64,000 nt of DNA, taken from assembly GCF_009192765.1 (NCBI RefSeq), contig NZ_VOHQ01000009.1:62001-126000 (forward strand), written 5' to 3'. This DNA is from Agriterribacter humi. GTDB taxonomy: Bacteria; Bacteroidota; Bacteroidia; Chitinophagales; Chitinophagaceae. The notes under the pieces were generated by a model. That model made no database searches, was not told the origin of the DNA, and saw only the letters and a program-made list of their open reading frames with translations. Every line of letters begins with the position of its first letter. Positions within the stretch are counted from its first letter, which is position 1. The position numbers were made by a program, and so were the translations under genes. Of the stretch, positions 45,701 through 55,026 are shown in pieces.

Positions 45701-45907
45701 AAGCGTTGACTGTGCTCCAACAGAAATGGAAAAATTGCCGTCCTGGTCAGCGGCTACCCCGGTTGTGGTACTTTTTTCTCTAATAGATGCAAAAGGAATG
45801 GGATCATCTTTTTCATCGGTAACCCGGCCGGTTACTATTTTTGTTTGAGACCATGCGAATGCTGAGGATAATATAAGCATTGTTAATAGTGATAAGGTTT
45901 TTCTCAT
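42743..45907 (-). CDS. SusC/RagA-like TonB-dependent transporter 1
   Basis: 1054 residues. Signal peptide (about 1-21), CarboxypepD_reg-like domain (about 25-100, VTGRVTDEKDDPIPFASI), plug domain with EVVVTALGIKRTEKALGY and a linker motif SRASNGVIIITTKSG, then the 22-strand barrel ending with terminal F. No STN signalling domain is present, so it is not a direct ECF-sigma partner. The stop lies 32 bp before susD. It imports a bulky ligand across the outer membrane using TonB. Confidence 0.94.
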   Translation of the reverse strand: MRKTLSLLTMLILSSAFAWSQTKIVTGRVTDEKDDPIPFASIREKSTTTGVAADQDGNFSISVGAQSTLIVSAAGFEEQEISVGDRSVLAVTLKSATNLQEVVVTALGIKRTEKALGYAVSKVDPGTLVQKSEPDILKSMQGKVAGVDIRSSQGTPGAATRIQIRGNTSFFGNNEPLIVVDGIPFSNDQVATSDQALGGTAYSTGLSSLDPNDIASMNVLKGSAAAALYGSRASNGVIIITTKSGSAGRSKKGMEVTFKSSVAFEQIANLPEYQNTYGVGSYGNWSNSNGSWGAKFGTRDSIPLYDGYREAYPDMFPSDNIVYKAYPNNTKSLFRMGTVYENSIGFSGGDEKNSVALTASNLSHKGYVQNSSYKRNNIGLGGSTRLNMGINLRGNFSYSRSTQKGGYFGENQFEGSASMFARSLFLGRNWDYELPFEDENGNMLVPGPAGQFDNPLWSAKYNVATTNEDRFIANAHADYNITKWIKVDYSIGTNITTLNRNEVTEIGSRAAEQKGRLIVENYRKQEIESNLMLTLTPDIGEDFSLRGIVGTNYNQRMVDDEQNTGNEFITKGIHNLLNTVQQKFDLDYYSKRSIIGVYGDFTLGYRNYLFLNLTGRNDWSSTLPVESRSYFYPATSLSFVFSDALGINNNVMDYGKIRAGWSKVGRDADPYSLQNVYSFNTNFLGQPRASLGTTYYDLNLKPEFTQEIEVGTDLSFLKRRISLNVTLYKRTSTSLLAPISLPASSGYKELYTNFGKISNKGIEVSLNLRPVQTRNFGWEIRGVFTKNKNIVEELTEGVTRMILNPNNPLGDLNTYLEAGMPYGYFRGTVAVRDDQGNLLINPQTGTLIQSTELAYVGNPNPDYKMGITNILSYKGLMLNVLFDMTKGGDLYSVTVNSLMGRGVTKDTEDRETSVVIPGVYGDPLTEKPIMDGGKTIPNQTRIPVNDLYFASSSVNASFGINGPIEFSIYDATVYRLREIALGYEFPKSIFNKTPIGSMSLTFTGRNLWYLAPNFPKYTNFDPEVGSFGTDNSQGFELSAAPTTKRYGINLLVTF

Positions 45908-46215
45908 ATTTTTTATTTTAAATGAAGAGGCGGTGCTCCGACTTAATTAACAAAGGACAATTGATCTTAAAATTTTGCTGCTTTTTAAATTTTTGACACT
46001 ACGCATCCAGAGAATACAGATAATATGATATATGCAGAAGACGTAAAGTTTCTAGTATCGAATGCCCAAACCGGCCGGTTACACTTCTATTTGTGTTACA
46101 AATCTACAACACATTAAACGTATATACGAAATGTTCATATTTTTTACCAAAGAATAACCTGTAATGCTTAAAAAGGCTGCCTTAACCGGCAGCCTTTTTG
46201 TGTAGCTTTATTTTA
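45908..46215. other. Spacer between the two SusCD operons
   Basis: 308 bp, AT-rich. It contains the promoter region of SusCD operon 1 on its left, with a weak minus-strand TAGATTTG (46099-46106) about 190 bp from the start, and the terminator of operon 2 on its right. No gene or operator is recognised. Confidence 0.5.
46170..46199 (-). terminator. Rho-independent terminator of SusCD operon 2
   Basis: AAAAAGGCTGCC and GGCAGCCTTTTT are perfect 12-bp arms with a 6-nt loop, 17 bp beyond the stop of susD 2. The T-run on either strand makes it work both ways. Confidence 0.85.
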
Positions 46216-47673
46216 TTAATATTTGTCAAACCAAAGCTTCTGTGTTATCTGATCCTTTCCTACTGCGGCAGAAGCGGCTTCATAATTTCCTTTATTCAAG
46301 TTTTGCTCAACAACCGGGTAAGTAAGTCTCACAATAACCGCCGGAGTTTCTCCGCTGGCAAATAAGGCGCCTGAAGGTATGGGCAATACAGGATAATCCA
46401 GACGTCTCCATTGGGTCCATGCATCATACCCCCTGTTATATAAGGCAAGCCACGACTGCAATCCAATTTTCTCTTTATATGTTCCTGGAGCGGCGCTGTA
46501 TTTTACGGAGGGCTGGCTGCGGTATACCAGTGCATCTTCAGATGTGCCTCCCCATTCTTCAATAGAAGCGTCAATTGCATTGTTATAATGTTCTTCAGCG
46601 GTACCTCCTACATCTATGCCTCTTTCAATAGCCTCTGCCTTTAGAAATTCCATTTCCGAATAACTAAAAAAAGTATGTGGAAATTCAGGCGCTGAAAGTG
46701 AGGAAGCCGGTGCGGAAAAATCATTGTAAGTGGCGCGATCGCCGGGAACCTGACCTGCATATCCTTTTCCTTCCGTAATGGCTTCATTAAAAAACAAGGG
46801 AACTCTGGGATCATTGTACTTTTTTAAAGTATCCATCAAAGTTTTTGCCGCAACAAAATCATGACGCCCACTTTGTATAATATCTTCCCAAACAGGGTTG
46901 GTATTTGGGGGCGAGGCTAAAAAATGTATCATGATATTTTCGCTGTTATCATTAATTACATTTGGAGCAGCTTCTAAAATCATTGTCCCGGCAGTGGCAG
47001 CGTCAACATCAGCAATCAACATACCCATTCGCATTTTCAATGAATTGCCGAATTTCTTCCACTGAGCTATATCATCATTCAATATAATATCAGCGTTGCC
47101 ATAAGCGGCATAGTTTTCATCCAGATTTCCTAATGCAGCGTTCAACTTTTCAGTAATCGCTTTATATATTTCGGGCGCTTTATCATAAACAGGTTGCAGA
47201 TTTTCGATACCCAGCGCTTCAGAATAAGGTATATCGCCAAAACTGGAGACTAAATGATAATAGGCATATACCATCAAAATATCATTAATAGCTTTCCTGT
47301 TTTTAATTTCTCCATCTTTAAGCGTTAAGGTTTCCGTTTCGGCCAACTTCGATGATTCTGTAAGATCCTTTATTATGTCCCTGTAAAATTCCGCCCACCA
47401 CCTGTCGGAAATACTCCGCTGATTAAGATTGTATCTTGTTTCATCACGGTAAATGGTTTCCGTCCAATATTGAACAAAGAGCCTGAAATTATTGGTATTA
47501 ACATTGGTGCTGGCCATAACATCTGCCAGGTTAATTGCTGCGTTCGAAAACAGCGTTGCAGAGGGAACCTCTGACGGCCGTTTTGGATTCTGATTTAAAT
47601 CGGTAATGTTTTTCTTGCAAGATGTCAGAAGAAGAATTGTCATTGCGACACAACTAAAAAATATCTTTTTCAT
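46216..47673 (-). CDS. SusD/RagB-like outer-membrane lipoprotein 2
   Basis: 485 residues. Lipobox LTSC (C19), then KKNITDLNQNPKRPSEVP, the opening of SusD-like_2 proteins. The C-terminal stretch has SWLALYNRGYDAWTQWRRLDYP, the hallmark of the same group. It lies 17 bp after susC 2. It is shorter than SusD 1 by about 80 residues and only distantly similar, so the two operons probably take different ligands. Confidence 0.92.
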   Translation of the reverse strand: MKKIFFSCVAMTILLLTSCKKNITDLNQNPKRPSEVPSATLFSNAAINLADVMASTNVNTNNFRLFVQYWTETIYRDETRYNLNQRSISDRWWAEFYRDIIKDLTESSKLAETETLTLKDGEIKNRKAINDILMVYAYYHLVSSFGDIPYSEALGIENLQPVYDKAPEIYKAITEKLNAALGNLDENYAAYGNADIILNDDIAQWKKFGNSLKMRMGMLIADVDAATAGTMILEAAPNVINDNSENIMIHFLASPPNTNPVWEDIIQSGRHDFVAAKTLMDTLKKYNDPRVPLFFNEAITEGKGYAGQVPGDRATYNDFSAPASSLSAPEFPHTFFSYSEMEFLKAEAIERGIDVGGTAEEHYNNAIDASIEEWGGTSEDALVYRSQPSVKYSAAPGTYKEKIGLQSWLALYNRGYDAWTQWRRLDYPVLPIPSGALFASGETPAVIVRLTYPVVEQNLNKGNYEAASAAVGKDQITQKLWFDKY

Positions 47674-47690
47674 AGCTCAAGATTTGATTG

Positions 47691-50600
47691 TTAAAATTTT
47701 ACTCTCACATTAAATCCCATTGTACGCACGGCAGGATAGCTACCTGTTTGTATGCCCTGCAAATTTCCTGAACTAAAGCTGTCTTCAGGGTCCGCATAAG
47801 GAAGGTTTTTGTGCAGTATCCACAAATTTCTTCCCAACAACACAAAATCAACTCCTTTAATAATGCCCTTATTAAACAGGCTTGCAGGAAACGAATAACC
47901 CAGGGATACTTCCCTTAATTTTACATAACTGGCATCATACACAAATCTTTTGTCAGGCGCAGACACATAACTATCAAATTCTCCGTAATTTTCAACACTT
48001 GCTCTAACCGTATTCGGCTTTCCATCTTCTGTAACACCAGGTCTTATCAATCCACCACTGGATGCATCATTCGTCAGCGGATCCCGGATAGGATTCCCCA
48101 GATCATTGTTACCGGCTGTCTCTTCATACAAGCCCCCTGCCAATGCATAATACATGTCGGTGGAGAAAACAGATCCCCCCTCACGCACATCAATTAAGAA
48201 ACTTGCAGAAAATCCTTTGTAAGTAACTTTATTGTTAACTCCTCCTATCCAGTCGGGATTGATATTTCCGATGGTGATGTTATTAGTAGGGCTGATAAGA
48301 TAATTTCCTGATTCATCCACCGTTTTTTGTCCCTTGGTATAAACATAATCAGTGCCGTGAATAGTACCATACGGTTCATTTATAGAAGCATTGATCGTTA
48401 AACTCCCCTGGAAATCTCCCAGAACAATGTTATCAATATCGCCATACAATTTGGTTACTTTACTTCTGTTCCTGGTCCAGTTTACATTGATATCCCAGGA
48501 AAAATTTTCAGTCTTTACAGGTGTTCCATACACAGATAACTCTATCCCTTTGTTTTGAATTGTTCCGGAGTTTACATATTTCTTTGTATAACCTGTTGCC
48601 GTAGATACTGTAAGAGGTAATATCTGGTCTACCGTTTTGGCGTCATAATAAGTAATATCAAATCCAGCACGGGAATCTAAAAAAGCCATTTCCAGCCCCA
48701 CTTCAAAACTCTTGGTGCGTTCGGGTTTTAAGTCAAGATTATTTTTCGTACCGGATACAGAAAAAAGCGCATTTCCATTATAGGAGGTCACTTCCTGTCC
48801 TGAATTTGCATCTATATCACTTACATAAAAATCAGTTACTGTATATAATGGAGCATCGCCGCCTACTTCCGCATAATTTGCTCTTAGCTTACCATACTTA
48901 AGCCAATCGGATTTTAATATTTCAGAAAATACAAAACCTGCCGAAACAGAAGGATAATAATAAATATTATTCCCATCCGGCAAAGTAGAAGAGCGGTCAC
49001 GGCGAATAGTGGCATCCAGCACATAAGTATTTTTATAATCAATGGTGGCGCCGGCAAATAAACCTTCCACTCTCCTGGTACCTTCAGATTCAAGTGGTGG
49101 TGCAGGTGTATTAATAGAATTAGCTATGCTGTACAGGTTTGGCACACCCAAACCTCCATTGGTGATTGCATCTGCGCTGGAGCGATATTGCACCCTGGTA
49201 TTGGATCCAACCAGGGCTTTCAGATTAACATTTTCAGATAGTTTCCAATCGGTATTAGCCAATAAGTCGTAATTAATTTCCCGGTAAGTTTGATTAAAGC
49301 GCCTGTAAAAGGGAACACCAACGGAAGAAATTGCTTTGCGTTCTTCCTCAATTTCACTATAACCGTCTAATGAAACTCTTCCTAATATATTTAGCCAGCT
49401 TACCGGTTTATAGTTAAGATATACATTCCCGAAATATCTGTCTCTGCTGTCGGTTTCAAAGCTTTGATAACGGGTAAAGTAAGGATTGTCCCAAAACTCA
49501 GGTTGTACTTCACCGGATGGCCCAAAATGTTGGTTCCAGGTTACATTTTGTTTGTTTTTCCAATAAGCAGCTTCTAAATCCTTTATATCCACATTTACCT
49601 GCCACCATTGCCTGAAATTCGTCATAAGATTCAACGCATTTGCTCCATCATACCCTGTACCAAAACGTCCTTTTCCCGCAATTTTTGAGTAGTTTGCCGA
49701 TAAACCCGCCGTTAGATTTTCCGCAACTTCATAAGAAGCCGAAAAGTTCAAAAGATCCTTATTCAAGCTGCTGTTAGGCAATACGCCTTTTTCATTATTA
49801 CGCGTATACCCTAAAGCAAAAGATCCTTTATCGCCCCCGCTTTCAAGAAAAATACTGTTGTTAAACGAAACCGGACTTATAAAAAAAGCAGAAGGATCAT
49901 TTTTCGCACCTACCCAGGGTGATGATTTACCAAAGGTTGGAGATGCAGGGTCAAAAGCAGTCCAATGATAAACCATTCTTGAAGGATCAAAGGCCGTGCC
50001 CCAGGAAGCATCATCATATGTTGGCACTATTTCATCGTCAGTTCCATCTCCATCAACATCTGCAGCGTCAAAATAAGAACCATACCCGGCTCCGTATTTT
50101 TTTTGATAGGTTGGAAAAGTGTTTCTGATTATTGAACTTACGGAAACTCCGGAATTAATAGAAATACCTAACCCTCCTTTACCTTTTTTTGTCGTTATCA
50201 GTATTACCCCGTTGCTTCCTCTTGATCCGTAAAGCGCACTTGCAGCAGCTCCTTTTAAAATGGTGATATTTTCGATATTATCCGGATTAATATCTGCGGA
50301 AGAACTTCCGTAATCATAACCGCCACGGCCCGTAGTTTGATCTGTTGTATTATTATTTGCATTATCATACGGAACGCCATCCACCACAAATAAAGCCTGG
50401 TTACTTCCGGTTAAAGATTTGGCGCCACGCAAAAGAACATTGGTGGAGCCCCCCATTGTATTGGTTTGCCTGATCTCCAGACCCGCTACTTTACCACTTA
50501 AGTTATTTACAAAATTTGAATTCCTGGATTGACTCACTTCACTTCCCTGAACTTTTTGCGCCGCAAAAGGGAGTGTGTTTTTTGACCGGGTAATACCCAG

Positions 50601-50918
50601 TGCCGTTACTACTACCTCTTCAAGGTTTCCCTGCGACTGTAATATCACATCATAGGTCATAGCACTGCCAATTTTCAGTTCCTGTTCACCCAAACCGGCG
50701 GCGCTAATAATCAGTGATTGTCCTTCCTGTACGTCAATTTTGAATTTTCCATCGGCATCAGCAGTTGTGCCGGTGTTTGTTCCCTTGATCAGAATACTGG
50801 CATAGGGGATAACCTGCCCGTTTCCGTCTTTAACCGAACCGGTAACAGTTCGGGTTTGTGCAAACATTGCTATAGAGCATAGCAATAGAATTGCGTTTAG
50901 CAATAACTGTTTTCTCAT
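47691..50918 (-). CDS. SusC/RagA-like TonB-dependent transporter 2
   Basis: 1075 residues. Signal peptide (about 1-20), CarboxypepD_reg-like domain (VTGSVKDGNGQVIPYASILI), plug domain with EEVVVTALGITRSKNTLPF and SRGSNGVILITTKKG, then the barrel, ending in RVKF. It shares the architecture of SusC 1, with no STN domain. It pairs with the following SusD 2. A good promoter lies just upstream. Confidence 0.95.
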   Translation of the reverse strand: MRKQLLLNAILLLCSIAMFAQTRTVTGSVKDGNGQVIPYASILIKGTNTGTTADADGKFKIDVQEGQSLIISAAGLGEQELKIGSAMTYDVILQSQGNLEEVVVTALGITRSKNTLPFAAQKVQGSEVSQSRNSNFVNNLSGKVAGLEIRQTNTMGGSTNVLLRGAKSLTGSNQALFVVDGVPYDNANNNTTDQTTGRGGYDYGSSSADINPDNIENITILKGAAASALYGSRGSNGVILITTKKGKGGLGISINSGVSVSSIIRNTFPTYQKKYGAGYGSYFDAADVDGDGTDDEIVPTYDDASWGTAFDPSRMVYHWTAFDPASPTFGKSSPWVGAKNDPSAFFISPVSFNNSIFLESGGDKGSFALGYTRNNEKGVLPNSSLNKDLLNFSASYEVAENLTAGLSANYSKIAGKGRFGTGYDGANALNLMTNFRQWWQVNVDIKDLEAAYWKNKQNVTWNQHFGPSGEVQPEFWDNPYFTRYQSFETDSRDRYFGNVYLNYKPVSWLNILGRVSLDGYSEIEEERKAISSVGVPFYRRFNQTYREINYDLLANTDWKLSENVNLKALVGSNTRVQYRSSADAITNGGLGVPNLYSIANSINTPAPPLESEGTRRVEGLFAGATIDYKNTYVLDATIRRDRSSTLPDGNNIYYYPSVSAGFVFSEILKSDWLKYGKLRANYAEVGGDAPLYTVTDFYVSDIDANSGQEVTSYNGNALFSVSGTKNNLDLKPERTKSFEVGLEMAFLDSRAGFDITYYDAKTVDQILPLTVSTATGYTKKYVNSGTIQNKGIELSVYGTPVKTENFSWDINVNWTRNRSKVTKLYGDIDNIVLGDFQGSLTINASINEPYGTIHGTDYVYTKGQKTVDESGNYLISPTNNITIGNINPDWIGGVNNKVTYKGFSASFLIDVREGGSVFSTDMYYALAGGLYEETAGNNDLGNPIRDPLTNDASSGGLIRPGVTEDGKPNTVRASVENYGEFDSYVSAPDKRFVYDASYVKLREVSLGYSFPASLFNKGIIKGVDFVLLGRNLWILHKNLPYADPEDSFSSGNLQGIQTGSYPAVRTMGFNVRVKF

Positions 50919-51258
50919 GTTTTAATTTTTAAAATGAAGGGACAAATATACAGAGATTTAAGAAATATCAATTTTTTGTTAAATTTCTAAAAATTAACCC
51001 TGTATACACTTTCAGACAATAACCAGCAGTGTTTTGCTGCTTTTTTTGAAAATTTGGAAGAGATGGAACTTTCACTTTTTGTATTATTTTTTTCTTTAAT
51101 ACATAGTAAAGTAACTAATAAATCATAGTAAAAATGACTGCAGGTAAATAACGCATAACTACGATTTTTATAAACCACTACTTTTTATCGGAGAATAAAA
51201 AATCAGAACTACTATCGCATTGCGTTCATGGATGAATGAGAGAAGCGGTGAATGCAAG
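50919..51258. other. Spacer upstream of SusCD operon 2
   Basis: 340 bp, AT-rich. Apart from the promoter at 50943-50971 I see no gene, operator or repeat. A 63-codon reading on the minus strand has no protein-like features. Confidence 0.5.
50943..50950 (-). promoter_or_regulatory. Promoter of SusCD operon 2
   Basis: TATATTTG on the minus strand (TAnnTTTG) with a -33-like TTG at 50969-50971 and an 18-bp spacer, 24 bp before the susC start at 50918. Confidence 0.6.
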
Positions 51259-53598
51259 TTAATGTTCTTTGACCCGTTTTGGCCGGTGTAAAATTGACAG
51301 TAATACCGGCAACAATACCAGGTTGGTTATTGTAGCAGAAAGCAATGTAAGTGAAGTAAGCCAGCCAAGTGCCTGCGTGCCTCCAAACCCGCTAAAAATA
51401 AAAATACTAAAACCGGCAATCAATACTAAAGAAGTATAAATAATACTAATACCTGTGTGATGAATCGTTTGCAGGATCGTAGGCTTTACCATATTATTGT
51501 TGGCCGGCAGCTCCTGCCGGTAATTAACCAAAAAGCGGATGGTTACGTCAATGGCAATACCTAAAGCAATACCGAATATTAAAACAGTGGATGGTTTTAG
51601 CGGAATGCCCGCCCAGCCCATAATACCGGCAGTTAGCATTAATGGAATAATATTGGGGATCAGGGAACAAATCAATATCCGAACCGATTTAAAAAGGTAA
51701 AACATGCATAAGGCAATCAGCAAAAAAGCCCACATGATACTTTCCTGCAATCCGCTTATGATAAAGCGACTGCCTTCTAAAAAAGTAACGCTGGTACCTG
51801 TAAAACGCACATCAAATTTGGTTGAATCAAAAAGCTCGTTCGATCTTTTTTTAATATCGGCCAGTATCGGAGGTAACTTTTTACTGCCTACATCGGCCAT
51901 ATTAACACTAATACGGGTTTTTTGCCGCGTGCTGTCCATAAAAGCGTTCATCAGTTGCTGAAAAACATTATTGGCATTACCGGCATCCTCTTTTACTCTT
52001 AAATAGTCGTTTACAAACGCACCATCAAAAGCATTGGGCAATGCATAGTTCAGGCTGTCGCCATTATAAAACCCCTGCTTGGCAAATTTCAATGCTTCCA
52101 CAAGCGATAGCGGACGGGCCATTTCGGGTTTGGCGGCAATATATTGCGAAAGAGAATCAATTTTCTGAAAGATACCCAGGGCCTTCATCCCAACAAATCC
52201 ATATTTTCTTTTCGTGTCTACAATGATCTCTAAAGGCATAATACCTTCAAAATGCTTTTCAAAAAATTTCAGGTCTGTATAAATTTTATCGGTTTTAGGT
52301 ATATCATCAACCATATGTCCAACCGATACCAGCCGGAGCATACCCGAAATAGAAAATACAATAACCAGCCCGGTAACAATATAAATTACTTTGGTATGGT
52401 TAAACACCCATCGCTCTACCCGGGTAAGCACATTATCCAGCCACCTGGTTTCTAAATATTTAATATGTTTGGGTTTGGGAGCAGGCAAATAACTTAACAC
52501 TGCAGGAATAGAGGCCAGCGAAATAAAGAATATCGCCATAATGCTAATGCCGGCCACCATACCAAACTCTTTTAATATCGCACTTTTGGTTAAAGCAAAT
52601 ACAGCGAAACCAATAGCGGCAGAAATATTACAAAACAAGGTTACAATGCCCATGCGGCTTACCATTTCTACCAATGCTTTGTTTTTTTCACCCGTATCCA
52701 GCCATGAAGTATGGTACTTATTGAGAAAATAAATGCAATTGGGTATGCCAATTACTACAATTAGCGGAGGTATTAATGCAGTAAGCAGGCTGATGTTGTA
52801 ATGAAAGAGGTGCATAATGCCCATGCTCCATATTACCCCTGTTATAACTACGCCCAATGACAATACAGTAGAACTTATTGACCTGAAGAACAGCATCAGA
52901 ATTACTGCAGAGATCAAAACAGAACCAATAAGGAACCAACGCATTTCCTTTTCCACCTTAATGGCCATGTTGGTACGTATAAGCGGGAGCCCGCTGATAT
53001 GCATTTCAATATTATGCTGTTTCCCGAAGCTGTATACAAGTCCTTCAATTTGCCCTATTACTTTTTCCCTTGCTTTGGAACCCAATACATCTTTATTTAT
53101 TCTTGCGCCTATCAGGTAGGCTTTCGTTTGCGGGTTATACAGTAATCCTTTATAAAAAGGAAGAGAATAAAAAATGGAAACATTACTGTCGAGACTTTGC
53201 TGAGAGCTGCTTTGTGCGGGGAATACCGGTTTTACGTTCAGCTTTTGGGTACTGTCGTTTTTTACAAGGTTAATAGCGCCGGGCACGCTCAGCAGGCCTT
53301 CCACTTTATCTGTTGCTTTCAGCTTTTTGCACAGCGCTGCATAATCATTAAATACCTTTTCTTCAAACAAACTATCCGTTTTGCAGCCAATGACCAGCAT
53401 ATTGCCATCATCACCAAACTGCTTTTTAAAAGCCAGGTATTGTTTGTACAGTGGATTGTCAACAGGAATGGTTCGCACAAATTCGTAACTGATGTGCACC
53501 TGTAATGCGTGGTATAACATGAAAGCCGTGGTAGCGAACAATGCAATTAACAAAACCAACCGATAACGTAATACAAACCGCCCGAGCTTTTGCCACAT
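51259..53598 (-). CDS. RND/MMPL-family exporter (patched-type)
   Basis: 779 residues with the two-fold RND layout: a first membrane helix (10-30), a large extracytoplasmic domain, five or six helices around 210-360 (SAVILMLFFRSISSTVLSLG), a second large domain and a final helical bundle (SLVLIAGFSIFIFSGFG). The paired acidic residue expected for proton coupling lies in GIALGIAIDVTIRFLVN. MMPL/HpnN-like proteins move lipids or hydrophobic molecules. No periplasmic adaptor or outer-membrane partner adjoins it, so lipid transport is more likely than drug efflux. Confidence 0.88.
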   Translation of the reverse strand: MWQKLGRFVLRYRLVLLIALFATTAFMLYHALQVHISYEFVRTIPVDNPLYKQYLAFKKQFGDDGNMLVIGCKTDSLFEEKVFNDYAALCKKLKATDKVEGLLSVPGAINLVKNDSTQKLNVKPVFPAQSSSQQSLDSNVSIFYSLPFYKGLLYNPQTKAYLIGARINKDVLGSKAREKVIGQIEGLVYSFGKQHNIEMHISGLPLIRTNMAIKVEKEMRWFLIGSVLISAVILMLFFRSISSTVLSLGVVITGVIWSMGIMHLFHYNISLLTALIPPLIVVIGIPNCIYFLNKYHTSWLDTGEKNKALVEMVSRMGIVTLFCNISAAIGFAVFALTKSAILKEFGMVAGISIMAIFFISLASIPAVLSYLPAPKPKHIKYLETRWLDNVLTRVERWVFNHTKVIYIVTGLVIVFSISGMLRLVSVGHMVDDIPKTDKIYTDLKFFEKHFEGIMPLEIIVDTKRKYGFVGMKALGIFQKIDSLSQYIAAKPEMARPLSLVEALKFAKQGFYNGDSLNYALPNAFDGAFVNDYLRVKEDAGNANNVFQQLMNAFMDSTRQKTRISVNMADVGSKKLPPILADIKKRSNELFDSTKFDVRFTGTSVTFLEGSRFIISGLQESIMWAFLLIALCMFYLFKSVRILICSLIPNIIPLMLTAGIMGWAGIPLKPSTVLIFGIALGIAIDVTIRFLVNYRQELPANNNMVKPTILQTIHHTGISIIYTSLVLIAGFSIFIFSGFGGTQALGWLTSLTLLSATITNLVLLPVLLSILHRPKRVKEH

Positions 53599-53874
53599 GA
53601 TAGTGTTATTGAATTTTACGAAAATGCAAAGAAACTTATTTTTTTGGGGGGGATGGGTATTTTTTTAAATGCTGTAAAGTTATCAGCGGTCAGCTTTCAG
53701 CAAAGCAAACATCGGAACTATTAGCTGTTAGCCATCAGACGGATACAATTCTTTAACTAAACACCTACTTACTACTTACCACTTACCACTATCCACTGTC
53801 TTCACTACTGACGGCTGAATGCCGATCAACTTACCACTTTTCTGGCTTAGCTTTATGCCTTATCATTCATCGGC

Positions 53875-54609
53875 ATGGTTCACACCACAAAAGGCATTGT
53901 ATTGCGCACTGTTTCCTATGGCGAAAACTCTGTGATCGTTCTGCTGTATACCGAATTGTTCGGGTTGCAATCCTATATTGTGAATGGCGCACGTACTTCT
54001 AAAAAAACTGCTGCAAAAAACAATTTATTTCAGCCGGCCTGTATACTGGAACTGGAAGTATACCATAATGACTTAAAGAACCTGCAGCGAATAAAGGAGG
54101 CCAGGTGGCACTATCTTTACCAGGATATTTTTTTTAATATGCCTAAAAATATGGTTGCCCTGTTTATGACAGAGCTCCTGCAAAAAGTTATACGGCAGCC
54201 TGAGCACAATCCCGACCTGTTTAATTTTATTGAAGACGCGTATATACAATTAGACAAAGCGGATATAAAAGTTACCGCCGGTTACCCGTTATTTTTCGCA
54301 CTGCAGCTTACTTCGTTTTTTGGTTTCAGCATAAGGGATGATTACACGCCAGTCAAAAAAATACTGGACCTGCGTGAAGGAGAATTTGTGAAGCATCTCC
54401 CTCAGCACCCTCATTACTTAGAAGAACCGGCAAGTGCTGCCATATCACAACTATTAAAAGTAATGCAGCCCTTTGAGCTGCACCATATCGCTTTACCCCT
54501 GGCAGTAAGGCGAGAACTCCTTGGGTCCATATTACAATTTTACGCCCTGCATATACAGGATTTCGGCGTTATGAAATCACTTCCCGTGTTACAGGAAATA
54601 TTGTCGTGA
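53875..54609 (+). CDS. recO: DNA repair protein RecO
   Basis: 244 residues. N-terminal OB fold (1-80, VHTTKGIVLRTVSYGENSVIV) that binds DNA and SSB, then a helical domain. The zinc-binding cysteines of some RecO proteins are absent, as is usual in this phylum. It works with RecR to load RecA in the RecFOR route. A -7-like TAGCTTTA (53848-53855) is the nearest promoter candidate. No recR lies next to it. Confidence 0.92.
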   Translation: MVHTTKGIVLRTVSYGENSVIVLLYTELFGLQSYIVNGARTSKKTAAKNNLFQPACILELEVYHNDLKNLQRIKEARWHYLYQDIFFNMPKNMVALFMTELLQKVIRQPEHNPDLFNFIEDAYIQLDKADIKVTAGYPLFFALQLTSFFGFSIRDDYTPVKKILDLREGEFVKHLPQHPHYLEEPASAAISQLLKVMQPFELHHIALPLAVRRELLGSILQFYALHIQDFGVMKSLPVLQEILS

Positions 54610-54623
54610 ACCGCTTACTATTT

Positions 54624-54697
54624 TAAGACGGTAAGACGGGTAAGATGGTAAGACAGGCAAGATCGCAAGACAGGCAAGATAGTAAGATCATAAGATG
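54624..54697. repeat. Degenerate tandem repeat of GTAAGAC/GCAAGAT words
   Basis: About eight units of the pattern GGYAAGAY, spaced 8-10 bp, run just after recO. It is too short and irregular for a CRISPR array or coding repeat. It resembles the other intergenic word repeats in the window. Confidence 0.6.
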
Positions 54698-54755
54698 CAC
54701 CTTTCTGCCATCCTGCTGTCTTATTTTTAATCGTACAAATTTGACAACATTTTGC

Positions 54756-54763
54756 TATTTTTG
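54756..54763 (+). promoter_or_regulatory. -7 promoter element of ricT
   Basis: TATTTTTG matches TAnnTTTG, about 260 bp before the ATG at 55027. The long leader has a small hairpin, AGCCC with GGGCT, around 54916-54932. Confidence 0.4.
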
Positions 54764-55026
54764 GATACAAATGTCCTGAAAAGGGATTCTATATATAATG
54801 TTACAGAATTTGTGAGAGCGATTGAAAGTATTGAAAAAAGCGTTTATTTTATTTCAATATAGTTATTCTGGGTTTAGTTGTTATTCGTTTAGTGTATAAC
54901 AATTTATTTATACAGGAGCCCAAAACCGGGCTGTTCCTCAACAGGATAATAGTGTGCATTTTATTTACTGTAACATCATTCCCTTTAACCAGGCATTATT
55001 ATTAACTATTTAATATATGCCGAAAT

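Larger units (their letters stand above)
54610..55026. other. Spacer between recO and ricT
   Basis: 417 bp without a gene. It holds the tandem word repeat at 54624-54697, the presumed ricT promoter near 54756 and a long AT-rich leader containing the AGCCC/GGGCT hairpin (about 54916-54932). A small RNA is possible but not supported. Confidence 0.5.

Noticed and set aside
50987-51178. Small minus-strand gene in the SusCD 2 upstream spacer
   Set aside because: No protein-like features, high Lys/Ser low-complexity reading, and it lies in an AT-rich spacer with only a promoter.
51504-51520. CCGGCAG-CTC-CTGCCGG palindrome inside the RND exporter gene
   Set aside because: It encodes RQELPA in a place where homologues have the same number of residues, so no insertion is implied; probably chance from codon choice.
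54624-54697. Short CRISPR array
   Set aside because: Units are 8-10 bp, degenerate, and lack spacers of constant length; no cas gene is in the window.
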